A model generated the notes under the pieces. The model worked only from the letters and a program-made list of their open reading frames with translations. It was not told where the DNA came from and searched no databases. Of a stretch of DNA of 33,244 nt, positions 25,707-33,244 are shown in pieces. Made by a program: the position numbers and the translations under genes. Within the stretch, counting starts at the first letter, position 1, and the number at the start of each line of letters is the position of its first letter. The stretch is from Methylococcales bacterium (lineage in GTDB: Bacteria > Pseudomonadota > Gammaproteobacteria > Methylococcales > Methylomonadaceae), in assembly GCA_003584895.1 (NCBI GenBank), contig QVQF01000111.1:1-33244 (forward strand), given 5' to 3'.

Positions 25707-27926
25707 ATGCAACATTGCGATAAGCCCATTTTTAAAGTGGCTATTTCCATTCCTGTTTATCGTTTATTTGATTATCTTGCGCCAGAAGATGCCGCGCTAT
25801 ATTCAATTAAGCCGGGTGTGCGAGTCGAAGTGCCTTTTGGTAAAGGTAAGAAAATAGGTTATTTGTTAGAAATAGCGACACACAGCGAATTTGATCTTGT
25901 TAAGCTAAAACCCATTATCCGCGTCATTGATCCCTATCCCTTATTATCTAATAAAGATTTGCGCTTGTTACAGTGGGCGGCTAGCTATTATCATCACCCA
26001 ATCGGCGTAGTTATAGGTACTGCATTTCCTGCGGCATTAAGGCAGGGCAAAGTGATGTTGATAAAGCCACAAAAGCGATATGCTTTGACGGAATTAGGTA
26101 TCGCAACCAATAGTCAACAATTACAACGTAGCCCTAATCAGCTTCGAGCCTTGGAAAAGTTTCAAAGTAGTGGACTTAGTCTGACAGATGCAGAGCTTAC
26201 GGCATGGGAAGAAAGTTGGCGACCTGCAGTAAGGCAATTAATAAGCAAACAACTCATACAGCTTAACTTGGCTGAAGCTAGTGTCACAAAGGCTGGCGCG
26301 TTACTAAGTAAGCCAGCTTTGCCCGCCAATACTCAACAGCAAGTTGCAATAGACGCTGTTTGTGCCAGCCTTGGTCAGTTTGGCGTATTTTTGTTAGACG
26401 GCGTAACCGGCAGCGGTAAAACAGAAGTTTATTTACAGATCATTCGTAGTGTCTTAGAGCGTGGGCAGCAAGTTTTAGTCTTGGTGCCAGAAATCACTTT
26501 GACTCCACAGTTGGAAGAGCGTTTTAGGCAGCGTTTTGCGGTTGATATAGCCTTGTCGCATTCTAAACTAACGGATAAGCAACGAGGGGTTGCTTGGTTA
26601 AAAATGCAGCAAGGGCAGGGTTCTATTTTATTGGGTACGCGTTCGGCTTTATTTACACCTTTAAAAAATCCAGGCTTAATCATTCTTGATGAGGAGCATG
26701 ATGGATCTTTTAAGCAGCAAGAAGGCTTTCGGTTTTCTGCTAGAGATATTGCCGTGGTTCGAGGCCAGTTGTTACATGTTCCTGTGTTATTGGGCTCTGC
26801 AACACCTTCGTTAGAAAGTTTACATAATGTTAATAAGGAACGTTATCAGTTATTGGCTTTGCCCGCTCGAGCAGGTAAGGCTATAGATCCGACCTTACAT
26901 TTGCTTGATATTAGAAATAAACGTATGCAAGAAGGTTTGTCGGCTGCGTTATTAGAAGAAATTCATAAAACCTTAGCTAAGCAAGAGCAAGTGTTGTTGT
27001 TCTTAAATCGACGAGGTTTTGCGCCGACATTAATTTGTCATGGATGTGGCTGGGTGGCGCGCTGTCATCGTTGTGATGCTAATTTGGTGATTCATGTTGA
27101 TGAAAATTGTTTGCGTTGTCATCATTGCGCCAAAGAGCAACCTTTGCTTAGACGTTGCCCTGAATGCAAAGTGGGCGAATTAACGCCCTTAGGTCTAGGA
27201 ACTGAGCGTGTAGAAAAAGTACTAGCTGAATTATTTCCCAACAAGGTGGCTGTGCGTTTAGACCGTGATTCTACTCAACGAAAAGGCGCGTTAGAAGATT
27301 ATCTTCAGCAAATTAATAATGGCGAAGTAGATATTATTTTGGGTACGCAAATGCTTGCTAAAGGTCATCATTTCCCTAATGTAACCTTAGTGGCCATCTT
27401 AGATGTCGATAGCGGTTTATTTAGTATTGATTTTCATGCGGCCGAAAAACTAGCGCAAATGATAGTTCAAGTATCAGGTCGAGCAGGACGTGCTGAAAAG
27501 CGCGGAAAAGTGATTATGCAAACGCGGCAACCGGACCATCCCTTATTGACTACCTTAATCCAGCAAGGTTATCAAAGCTTTGCAATCTCAGCGTTGGCTG
27601 AGCGTAAACAAGCGTCGTTACCGCCTTTTAGTTATCAGGCTTTATTGCGCGTAGAGGCGACTGAGGCCGATATGCCATTGATTTTCTTTCAGGCCTTAAC
27701 TGATTTAGTAAAGACCTTAAGTGTGCGACATACACAGATTTTAGGGCCTGTGTCAGCGCCTATGGCCAGAAGGGCAGGGCTTTACCGTTATCAATTACTG
27801 TTTCAAAATAATCGGCGCAAAGAGTTACAGCACTTCTTGGATGAATTAGTGCCGAAACTAGCCGAACTTAAACAGGCAAAAAAAGTACATTGGACTTTGG
27901 ATGTTGATCCAGTGGATTTGTATTAG
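25707..27926 (+). CDS. priA: Primosomal protein N' (replication restart helicase PriA)
   Basis: This 739-aa superfamily 2 DNA helicase has an N-terminal 3'-DNA-binding domain (FKVAISIPVYRLFDYLAP), Walker A GVTGSGKTE (about 232-240), the DEEH box (about 327-330), GSATPSLES, and a zinc-binding insert with eight cysteines (CHGCG, CHRC, CLRCHHC, CPEC; about 444-490). The C-terminal helicase motifs include LGTQMLAKGHHFP and QVSGRAGRAEK. The length is normal (E. coli 732). It reloads the replisome at stalled forks. Its upstream region contains a cluster of DnaA boxes and two promoter candidates, which is not a feature usually described for priA. Confidence 0.95.
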   Translation: MQHCDKPIFKVAISIPVYRLFDYLAPEDAALYSIKPGVRVEVPFGKGKKIGYLLEIATHSEFDLVKLKPIIRVIDPYPLLSNKDLRLLQWAASYYHHPIGVVIGTAFPAALRQGKVMLIKPQKRYALTELGIATNSQQLQRSPNQLRALEKFQSSGLSLTDAELTAWEESWRPAVRQLISKQLIQLNLAEASVTKAGALLSKPALPANTQQQVAIDAVCASLGQFGVFLLDGVTGSGKTEVYLQIIRSVLERGQQVLVLVPEITLTPQLEERFRQRFAVDIALSHSKLTDKQRGVAWLKMQQGQGSILLGTRSALFTPLKNPGLIILDEEHDGSFKQQEGFRFSARDIAVVRGQLLHVPVLLGSATPSLESLHNVNKERYQLLALPARAGKAIDPTLHLLDIRNKRMQEGLSAALLEEIHKTLAKQEQVLLFLNRRGFAPTLICHGCGWVARCHRCDANLVIHVDENCLRCHHCAKEQPLLRRCPECKVGELTPLGLGTERVEKVLAELFPNKVAVRLDRDSTQRKGALEDYLQQINNGEVDIILGTQMLAKGHHFPNVTLVAILDVDSGLFSIDFHAAEKLAQMIVQVSGRAGRAEKRGKVIMQTRQPDHPLLTTLIQQGYQSFAISALAERKQASLPPFSYQALLRVEATEADMPLIFFQALTDLVKTLSVRHTQILGPVSAPMARRAGLYRYQLLFQNNRRKELQHFLDELVPKLAELKQAKKVHWTLDVDPVDLY

Positions 27927-28000
27927 GGATTCATTAACTGCGTTTTATACTCGATTCATTGGGTACAATGTATTCTGATGACTACATCCATGTGCTCTGG

Positions 28001-28023
28001 ATCCCGGCGGTCCATGCTGGGAT
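28001..28023. repeat. Short intergenic hairpin resembling a dispersed repeat
   Basis: ATCCCGGC (28001-28008) pairs with GCTGGGAT (28016-28023) with one G-U pair and a 7-nt loop, in the context CTGGATCCCGGCGGTCCATGC. This type of sequence (GGATCCCGGC...GCCGGGATG) is a common dispersed repeat in gammaproteobacteria. It is probably a single decayed copy, between priA and the flippase gene. Confidence 0.45.
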
Positions 28024-28108
28024 GATGGCTTATGGATGCTTGGCCTTATATAAAATCAACTGCTTAGCATTATAATGAAGCATCAACGAATTACAGAGTA
28101 GACACACA

Positions 28109-29587
28109 ATGGGTATTATCAAAAAACTCGCTACACAAACAGCGATTTATGGGCTTAGCAGTATTTTTGGCCGTTTTCTTAATTACCTGTTGGTGCCGCT
28201 GTATACCTATTATTTTTCAGCAGCCGAATATGGTGTGGTGTCTGAATTTTATGCCTATGCCGGCTTTTTTTCGGTGGTGTTATTATTTGGATTTGAAACC
28301 GGATATTTCCGTTTTCGTGATAAAGAAAATGGTGGTCAAGATTATGCTTACTCAACGGCCCTCATTTTTGTCGTACTTGTAAACTTAAGTTTTTTTCTCG
28401 GTATCTGCTTGATTAATGACAAGCTTTCAGCAGCATTACATTACGCCAACCATCCTGAGTATGTCTTGTGTTTTAGTTTAATCTTAGTGTTAGATGCGAT
28501 ATCTGCGATCCCTTTTGCTCGTTTGCGTGCAGAAAATAAAGCCTTTCGTTTTGCCGGCATCAAAGTACTAGAAATAGCGGTCACTATTTTGCTGAGTCTG
28601 TTTTTTATTATTTATTGCCCCAAACTATATGCGCAACATAGTTCTTCTTGGATAGAGACTGTTTATGATCCTAGCATAGGTATAGGCTACATTTTTATCG
28701 CTAATTTATTAGCCAGTATTATTAAGTTTTTATTGCTCTCGCCTCAATTAAAAGGCTGGGCTTGGGGATTTGACCGACCATTATTCGCTCGCATGGTTCG
28801 TTATTCAGCACCCATGGTGGTTATCGGTTTTGCTGGCATCATTAATGAGATGTTAGATCGCGCCTTATTAAAGTATTTGTTGCCCTATGATTTTCAAACC
28901 AACATGAAAATGTTGGGTATTTACAGTGCTTGTTATAAGTTATCAATATTGATGACTTTATTCATTCAAGCCTTTAGGTACGCGGCTGAACCTTTCTTTT
29001 TCGCTTATGCGGATAAAACTGATGCTCGTAGTGTTTATGCCAAAGTCTTAAAGTTTTTTGTGATCTTTTGCGTGTTTATCTTTTTGTTAGTGACGTTATT
29101 CATCGACTTCTTCAAATACTTTCTGGGCGATGAGTTTCGCGCAGGGCTTGAAGTCGTCCCCATCTTATTATTGGCTAACTTATGTTTAGGCATTTATGTC
29201 AATTTATCGATTTGGTATAAATTAACCGACCGAACTTTAATGGGGGCTAGCGTATCGCTAGCGGGTGCGTTATTGACCATAGGTCTTAATATAGCTTGGA
29301 TACCCGTATGGGGTTATGTAGGCTCTGCATGGGCAACTTTGGTGTGTTATGCCGCTATGGCGATTGTCTCTTATGGCTTAGGTCAATGTTATTATCCCGT
29401 GGCTTATCCTATTAAGCGGATATTGGCTTATATTAGTTTAGGTGTATTGCTCTATGTCGCTAAAGTGCAGTTGCCAGTGAATCTTGATGTTCCATCGTGG
29501 TGGTTGTCCTTAGAATTATTATCTTTATATCTATTGATCGTACTGTTCTTTGAAAGAACAGCGCCATCTGTTATCAGTAATAGTTAA
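28109..29587 (+). CDS. Polysaccharide biosynthesis / oligosaccharide flippase family membrane protein
   Basis: This 492-aa protein is hydrophobic throughout, with about 12-14 predicted membrane segments. It starts with the characteristic KKLATQTAIYGLSSIFGRFLNYLLVPLYT-type first helix, whose Gly/Arg pattern is typical of Wzx/MVF-type lipid-linked sugar flippases. Other landmarks are FGFETGYFRFRDKE and APMVVIGFAGIINEMLDR. It would move undecaprenyl- or lipid-linked glycans across the inner membrane. It stands alone, with no glycosyltransferase or polymerase next to it, so its polysaccharide cannot be named. It is separated from priA by a 182-bp gap and probably has its own promoter. Confidence 0.82.
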   Translation: MGIIKKLATQTAIYGLSSIFGRFLNYLLVPLYTYYFSAAEYGVVSEFYAYAGFFSVVLLFGFETGYFRFRDKENGGQDYAYSTALIFVVLVNLSFFLGICLINDKLSAALHYANHPEYVLCFSLILVLDAISAIPFARLRAENKAFRFAGIKVLEIAVTILLSLFFIIYCPKLYAQHSSSWIETVYDPSIGIGYIFIANLLASIIKFLLLSPQLKGWAWGFDRPLFARMVRYSAPMVVIGFAGIINEMLDRALLKYLLPYDFQTNMKMLGIYSACYKLSILMTLFIQAFRYAAEPFFFAYADKTDARSVYAKVLKFFVIFCVFIFLLVTLFIDFFKYFLGDEFRAGLEVVPILLLANLCLGIYVNLSIWYKLTDRTLMGASVSLAGALLTIGLNIAWIPVWGYVGSAWATLVCYAAMAIVSYGLGQCYYPVAYPIKRILAYISLGVLLYVAKVQLPVNLDVPSWWLSLELLSLYLLIVLFFERTAPSVISNS

Positions 29588-29899
29588 AAATAGCTTTTTT
29601 AGTTAAAAATTCGTTGCTATCAAGGCGGACACTAACTTTTATTTGATAAGGTCTTATTTTAAAATTTTAACGTCTTGCAGTGCGATATAAGTTGAATTTA
29701 TACGGTGCTAATGGGCGTAAAAATAAGCCTTAATTTGAAGTAAAAGAGAGTGTGAGCTCAAGTAATCTTGAAGCTGCTTAAGTCTAGCGAGTACGTTTTG
29801 TTCTATTGAAGTTTATAATCACTGTCTAGCTTTTTCTTTAAATAGAAACGCAGATAACGCTGCTTATTTTTACGTGAAGAATTTTTATAAAAAATAGTT

Positions 29900-29929
29900 T
29901 TGACACGCCATAACTTCTCATGATAAAAA
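29900..29929 (+). promoter_or_regulatory. Putative promoter of the small membrane protein gene
   Basis: A consensus -35 TTGACA (29900-29905) is followed after 16-18 bp by an A/T-rich -10 candidate within GATAAAAA (29922-29929). This gives a leader of roughly 105 nt before the start codon at 30042. Confidence 0.5.
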
Positions 29930-29960
29930 TTACCCCGTTGTTTTAATAAATTACGACAAC

Positions 29961-30005
29961 CTGTTCAAGAAAAGTTTACTTTGAACAGCCCTCTTGAGGA
30001 GAGGG
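29961..30005 (+). promoter_or_regulatory. Two leader hairpins before the small membrane protein
   Basis: CTGTTCAA (29961-29968) pairs with TTGAACAG (29981-29988). It is followed with no gap by CCCTCT (29989-29994) paired with AGAGGG (30000-30005). Both stems are perfect. Neither has a following U-run, so they look like mRNA-stabilising or regulatory elements rather than terminators. Confidence 0.6.
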
Positions 30006-30041
30006 AATAATAAATATTAATAACTTATAGAGGATTTTAAA

Positions 30042-30251
30042 ATGGCTGAGCAACAAGAAAAAGATAACACTTGGGTAATCGTTGGCGTTTCTATCGCTGC
30101 AATCGTACTTTTAGTAGTTATGTTGAAAAAAGACGAAACTAAACATTTGCAAAGTGGCGCAGTACAATCTTTGCAAGCGGAAACTTTCTCTAAAATTGAG
30201 AAAAGACATACCTCAAATAACAGCTCTGCTGAAGCTATTTCAGGTAAGTAA
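30042..30251 (+). CDS. Small single-pass membrane protein of unknown function
   Basis: This 69-aa protein has a charged N-terminus (MAEQQEKDN), one membrane helix (about residues 11-28, WVIVGVSIAAIVLLVVML), a KKDE stop-transfer segment and a polar tail of about 38 residues rich in Ser, Gln and Lys. By the positive-inside rule the polar C-terminal part would be cytoplasmic. I do not recognise the family. It is very probably real: it has a strong ribosome-binding site, a promoter with a two-hairpin leader, and a strong G+C-rich terminator nine bases after the stop. A dedicated transcript of this kind suggests abundant expression. Confidence 0.75.
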   Translation: MAEQQEKDNTWVIVGVSIAAIVLLVVMLKKDETKHLQSGAVQSLQAETFSKIEKRHTSNNSSAEAISGK

Positions 30252-30259
30252 TCGCAGTA

Positions 30260-30291
30260 ACCCCCGCGAGGCTTGGCCGGCGGGGGTGTTT
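30260..30291 (+). terminator. Intrinsic terminator of the small membrane protein gene
   Basis: The stem ACCCCCGC (30260-30267) with GCGGGGGT (30280-30287) is followed by GTTTTG. It begins nine bases after the stop codon of the 69-aa gene. Confidence 0.85.
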
Positions 30292-30448
30292 TGCCCCTCT
30301 TAAGAACTCGTAGTGCCCCCATAGATATTCTGTTAGTCCGCAGTTAAAGTCAGACCTTCCAAAATATACTTCTGTTACTCACTATCCCTTTTTGTCAGTC
30401 CTGGTATTCAAACCGCAATTAAATACAATGCTCTTAATTCGATTAAGA

Positions 30449-30535
30449 TCATGATTTTTTAATATCTAAAAAGTCGAATAGTTTGGCTGCTTCTTTGCCA
30501 TCATCAGCTATCAAAACATCTAATATGTCATTCAT
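30449..30535 (-). pseudogene. Short reading-frame remnant upstream of the HipA/YjjJ gene
   Basis: On the minus strand an ATG at 30535 opens a 28-codon frame (MNDILDVLIADDGKEAAKL...) with ordinary protein-like composition. Just upstream of it a second frame ends in EKLLDSYEKNNEPAAISA before a stop. Together they look like the wreck of one or two small genes rather than intact coding sequence. Too little remains to name a family. The rest of the 429-bp gap 30252-30680 holds the terminator at its left end and the HipA/YjjJ promoter at its right end. Confidence 0.25.
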
Positions 30536-30620
30536 GGTAACTAGTTTTCGGTAGCCTATGCTGAAATAGCAGCTGGCTCATTATTCTTCTCATAACTATC
30601 TAATAATTTTTCCTATCTAT

Positions 30621-30648
30621 TTGACTTTAATATAAAAGATATTATGAT
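30621..30648 (+). promoter_or_regulatory. Putative promoter of the HipA/YjjJ-type gene
   Basis: The -35 TTGACT (30621-30626) and -10 TATGAT (30643-30648) are separated by 16 bp. Transcription would start near 30655, about 26 nt before the start codon. The -10 lies inside the left arm of a perfect palindrome. Confidence 0.6.
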
Positions 30649-30661
30649 AATCTTATCATAA
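30642..30661. promoter_or_regulatory. Perfect palindrome overlapping the -10: probable operator
   Basis: TTATGATAA (30642-30650) and TTATCATAA (30653-30661) form a perfect 9-bp inverted repeat with a 2-bp spacer. It covers the -10 element and the likely transcription start of the HipA/YjjJ-type gene. That placement would let a bound dimer block RNA polymerase. The encoded protein has its own N-terminal helix-turn-helix, which makes autorepression the simplest model. Confidence 0.6.
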
Positions 30662-30680
30662 CTTTGAATGTAATTAATTT

Positions 30681-32096
30681 ATGCGGCCTAAAAATGCAGC
30701 GGCACGGGAACGACTTGATAGTGTGTTATTACAAACAGGACTGACTTCCGCTATCAATTTAAGCGAAAAACTTAATGTTAGTATCCCGACATTACACAGA
30801 ATACTTCATGAGCGCGGAGATCAAATTATCCGACTAGGAGCAACCAAAAAAGCTCGCTTTGCATTACGCCGATCATTACGAGGTAAAAAGGAAGCGATTC
30901 CTGTTTATATGATTAATGAGTTAGGACAAGGCTTCAATGTGGGTAATTTAGATTTAATAGCACCTCAAGGATCTTTATTCAATTTACAAAAATTAGGCTG
31001 GCCTAACGATGCAGAGCATTTAAATGGTATTTGGGGCGGCTTACCTTATCCGCTTTATGATATGCGTCCACAGGGTTATCTAGGTCGTATTTTTGCAAAA
31101 CAGGCAGCGATTGATTTTGATGTGCCAACCGATCCTAATTGTTGGTCTGATGACGATATTGTCATTATGCTCAGTCGCAAAGGCGCGGATACGCCGGGTA
31201 ATTTAATTATAGGCGACGATGCTTACCAACTTTGGCTGCAATCGATAGCTTCACAAGCGCCCTCTATTCAAGCAGGCTGTGAAGCTCAGCATTATCCAGC
31301 TTTAGCAAATGCAGCTACCGCATTGATAGGTTGTGGTTCCAGTGCTGGTGGTGAGTTCCCAAAATTTACTATAAAACGAATTTTAGCAGGCAGCCATACG
31401 CCTCATGTTATGGTTAAGTTTTCTGGAGGAGATCATTCAATACCGGTGCAGCGTTGGTCAGACCTATTAATTTGCGAACATTTAGCTTTGCAGGTCTTAA
31501 AAACAAATACCAGCTTACAAGCAGCTAAAAGTCGAATTATTAAATCAGAAGGTCGGACTTTTCTTGAGCTTGAGCGTTTTGATCGCTATGCTGAATGGGG
31601 TAGGTTGCCTCTAATTTCTTTAGCGATGTTAGATGCAGCTTTTGTTGGTTCAAGCCATGGTGATTGGCCTAAGGTGCTGGAAAAACTAGTGGCTTTAGGC
31701 ATAGTGCCCAAAGCCGTAGTACAAGAGGTTTTAGTGTTATGGTGGTTTGGTCGCTTAATAGCGAATAACGACATGCATTTGGGCAATCTATCTTTTCAAT
31801 TTGCTCAGCATGAAGGGCAAGAGCTCAGTCTGCGCTTATCACCCGCTTATGATATGTTGCCCATGCTTTATGCGCCTTTGTCAGGTGGAGAAGTGCCTCT
31901 GCGTCAATTTACCGTCGCACTGCCATTGCCTCAACAAGTAACAGCGTGGCAAATAGCCTATGAAGCTGCGCTTTGTTTTTGGCAATTAGTCAGTGAGCAT
32001 GATGGTATTAGCCTGTCATTTAGAGAGATTGGCCAAATCAATTTACAGCAGTTAATACAATTACCCACAGTCAATAAAGCTAAAGGCCCAGCTTAA
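30681..32096 (+). CDS. Stand-alone HipA-family kinase with fused N-terminal HTH (YjjJ/HipH-type)
   Basis: This 471-aa protein resembles E. coli YjjJ. An N-terminal winged helix-turn-helix (about 5-68, NLSEKLNVSIPTLHRILHE) precedes a HipA-like Ser/Thr kinase. The P-loop-type segment SSAGGEFPKF is at 220-229, LERFDR at 297-302, the catalytic loop NNDMHLGN at 362-369 (Asp364, Asn369) and the metal-binding LSPAYD at 386-391 (Asp391), so the kinase core looks intact. HipA phosphorylates glutamyl-tRNA synthetase, but the YjjJ target is not something sequence can show. No hipB-like gene is adjacent. The upstream palindrome suggests autorepression. The ribosome-binding site is weak, which would keep levels low. 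Confidence 0.85.
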   Translation: MRPKNAAARERLDSVLLQTGLTSAINLSEKLNVSIPTLHRILHERGDQIIRLGATKKARFALRRSLRGKKEAIPVYMINELGQGFNVGNLDLIAPQGSLFNLQKLGWPNDAEHLNGIWGGLPYPLYDMRPQGYLGRIFAKQAAIDFDVPTDPNCWSDDDIVIMLSRKGADTPGNLIIGDDAYQLWLQSIASQAPSIQAGCEAQHYPALANAATALIGCGSSAGGEFPKFTIKRILAGSHTPHVMVKFSGGDHSIPVQRWSDLLICEHLALQVLKTNTSLQAAKSRIIKSEGRTFLELERFDRYAEWGRLPLISLAMLDAAFVGSSHGDWPKVLEKLVALGIVPKAVVQEVLVLWWFGRLIANNDMHLGNLSFQFAQHEGQELSLRLSPAYDMLPMLYAPLSGGEVPLRQFTVALPLPQQVTAWQIAYEAALCFWQLVSEHDGISLSFREIGQINLQQLIQLPTVNKAKGPA

Positions 32097-32106
32097 GTGC
32101 TGGGCC
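32085..32106. terminator. Convergent terminator between the HipA/YjjJ gene and flagellin
   Basis: The stem GGCCCAGC (32085-32092) with GCTGGGCC (32099-32106) spans the HipA/YjjJ stop codon. It is followed by GTTTATAAG on the plus strand and TTTAGC on the minus strand, so it may work weakly in both directions. The flagellin gene ends at 32119 facing it. Confidence 0.7.
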
Positions 32107-32118
32107 GTTTATAAGTAT

Positions 32119-33244
32119 TTATCTCAGTAAGCTCAACACGCCTTGTGCAGATTGATTAGCTTGCGCCAACATCGCAGTACCCGCTTGTTGTAAAACCTGT
32201 GCTCGTGATAAAGAAGCGGTTTCTGCAGCAAAATCAGCATCAACAATACGACTACGTGATGCCGTATTATTGACGTTCTCAGAGTTTAAAGCACTGACTG
32301 TTTGAGAAAAACGGTTTTGATAAGCACCTAAAGCAGCGGCTGAAGTATTGACGGTATTAAGAGCACCATCAATCACTGCTAAAGCTGCTTGGGCGCCAAC
32401 AGCCGTATTTAAACTGACATTATTCAGTGTAGAAGTGCTACTAGTCGTTGTTTGTAAGCCGGCTGTCAAGCCACTCGTTGCTGGAGCTGCGCCACTAACA
32501 GTAATGGTTCCTCCAGAGCTGCTAGATAATGAAATCGTACCAGTAGTCGCTGTGCCGATAACGTTATTGGTTGCCGCCAAAAGTCCTGAGTTAGCTACAG
32601 TAAAACCAGAGCCCATTGAAATCCCACCATTACTGGAGTTTGTTAAAACAACAACGCCAGTAGCAGCTGATGCGGTAACACCAGATTGACTAGAAACTAA
32701 GTTAATAGCAGCGGCTACGTTAGTTGCTTGTATAGCTGCAGTACCACCTGCGGTCACTGCGCCGACTTGCACGCCATTAATGGTGAAGCCAGACGTGCCG
32801 GCTGCTACGCCTATCGTTGGTGTTCCAACAGACACGCCAGTAGCTACTGTAGCTGCAGAACCAGTAAAACCTGAGTTACCAACAGTAAAACCTGCACCTA
32901 AGGCAATATCAGATCCATCGGCGGCTGTTAATGTCACTATACCGGTATTAGCGTTTGCACTAGCTGTAACTCCAGATTGACTAGATACCAAATTAATCGC
33001 AGCAGCTACGTTAGCACCTTGACCTACGGCATCAATACCATTGGAAATATTGCCCACTTGTATGCCATTAACTGTTAGCGTAGGAACTGATGCTACTGCT
33101 CCAAAGCCTGTTGCGGCAGTTCCTGTCAATGTCGTAGCATTAGCCGTTGCGTTAACACCAGATTGCGCTGATACCAAATTGATGGCTGCGGCTATTTGTA
33201 CAGCGCTATTAGATGCCTGTCCTGGATTGGCACCAATGCTACTA
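32119..33244 (-). CDS. Flagellin, C-terminal part (5' end beyond window)
   Basis: The frame stays open to the end of the window, so at least 374 C-terminal residues are present and the N-terminal flagellin domain is missing. The apparent TTG start at 33177 is internal. The last ~85 residues are a classic flagellin C-terminal domain ([49 protein letters not shown]-like, ending SLLR). The preceding region carries at least three copies of a flagellin IN-type repeat with the core [19 protein letters not shown] and a preceding NGIQVG/NGVQVG. This part would be the surface-exposed filament domain. No chaperone or cap gene (fliS, fliD) is within the window. The protein would be exported by the flagellar type III system. 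Confidence 0.9.
   Translation of the reverse strand, partial: SSIGANPGQASNSAVQIAAAINLVSAQSGVNATANATTLTGTAATGFGAVASVPTLTVNGIQVGNISNGIDAVGQGANVAAAINLVSSQSGVTASANANTGIVTLTAADGSDIALGAGFTVGNSGFTGSAATVATGVSVGTPTIGVAAGTSGFTINGVQVGAVTAGGTAAIQATNVAAAINLVSSQSGVTASAATGVVVLTNSSNGGISMGSGFTVANSGLLAATNNVIGTATTGTISLSSSSGGTITVSGAAPATSGLTAGLQTTTSSTSTLNNVSLNTAVGAQAALAVIDGALNTVNTSAAALGAYQNRFSQTVSALNSENVNNTASRSRIVDADFAAETASLSRAQVLQQAGTAMLAQANQSAQGVLSLLR

Larger units (their letters stand above)
29588..30041. other. Intergenic region: promoter and structured leader of the small membrane protein
   Basis: This 454-bp AT-rich gap has no convincing reading frame. The first 300 bp show nothing I can identify. The last 140 bp hold a sigma-70-like promoter, two hairpins in the presumed leader and a good ribosome-binding site (AGAGGA, 30028-30033) for the gene at 30042. 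Confidence 0.6.

Noticed and set aside
30017-30322. 101-codon minus-strand frame over the small membrane protein
   Set aside because: It runs through the terminator hairpin and is antisense to a gene with promoter, ribosome-binding site and terminator.
32348-32980. Open frames of 113 and 66 codons on the plus strand inside the flagellin gene
   Set aside because: They are antisense to the repetitive flagellin region and are rich in Val, Ala and Pro because of its codon pattern. There is no ribosome-binding site or known domain.

Overview
The window is about 33 kb of AT-rich chromosomal DNA from a gammaproteobacterium. The lineage call rests on the ygfB-pepP-ubiH order, the zapB-zapA pair, birA-coaX, DsbB and gammaproteobacterial-type SucCD. 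A pabB gene translationally coupled to a short amino-acid kinase that resembles the methanofuran-biosynthesis kinase MfnE, together with PEP synthase and a DHA-kinase locus, suggests a methylotroph or methanotroph of the Methylococcales type. That is an inference: no methane monooxygenase, methanol dehydrogenase or RuMP gene is present.

Layout. 1-300: end of an rRNA operon (23S-5S spacer, 5S rRNA, terminator). 460-3486 (minus): ubiH, pepP, ygfB. 3667-4184 (plus): zapB-like and zapA. 4181-5922 (minus): coaX and birA. 6216-8627 (plus): ppsA. 8638-11099 (minus): a NitT/TauT-type ABC importer. 11331-14310: a NagD-like HAD phosphatase, dhaK, and convergent dhaL, with an unusual non-coding repeat patch between dhaK and dhaL. 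14563-16592: sucCD. 16746-18673: pabB and the mfnE-like kinase. 18783-20521: a DUF1640 coiled-coil protein, a methyltransferase and a GST. 20663-25238 (minus): an exported methyltransferase-fold protein, dsbB, an RCK protein, a voltage-sensor K+ channel and a methyltransferase. 25251-25706: a non-coding region with a DnaA-box cluster. 25707-29587: priA and a polysaccharide flippase. 30042-30251: a small membrane protein with its own promoter, structured leader and terminator. 30681-32096: a stand-alone HipA/YjjJ-type kinase with a fused helix-turn-helix and a perfect palindrome over its promoter. 32119-33244 (minus): the C-terminal part of a flagellin that runs off the window.

Most genes are housekeeping: ubiquinone, CoA and biotin metabolism, cell division, gluconeogenesis, the TCA cycle, folate/C1 cofactors, disulfide formation and replication restart. 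Joint function is clearest for birA-coaX, sucCD, pabB-mfnE, the three ABC genes and the RCK-channel pair. The least ordinary parts are the DnaA boxes before priA, the autoregulation-like architecture of the HipA/YjjJ gene, the mirrored 21-bp repeat units between dhaK and dhaL, and the small membrane protein unit. Several REP-like palindromes lie between genes. No CRISPR array, tRNA, intact insertion sequence or prophage was seen.
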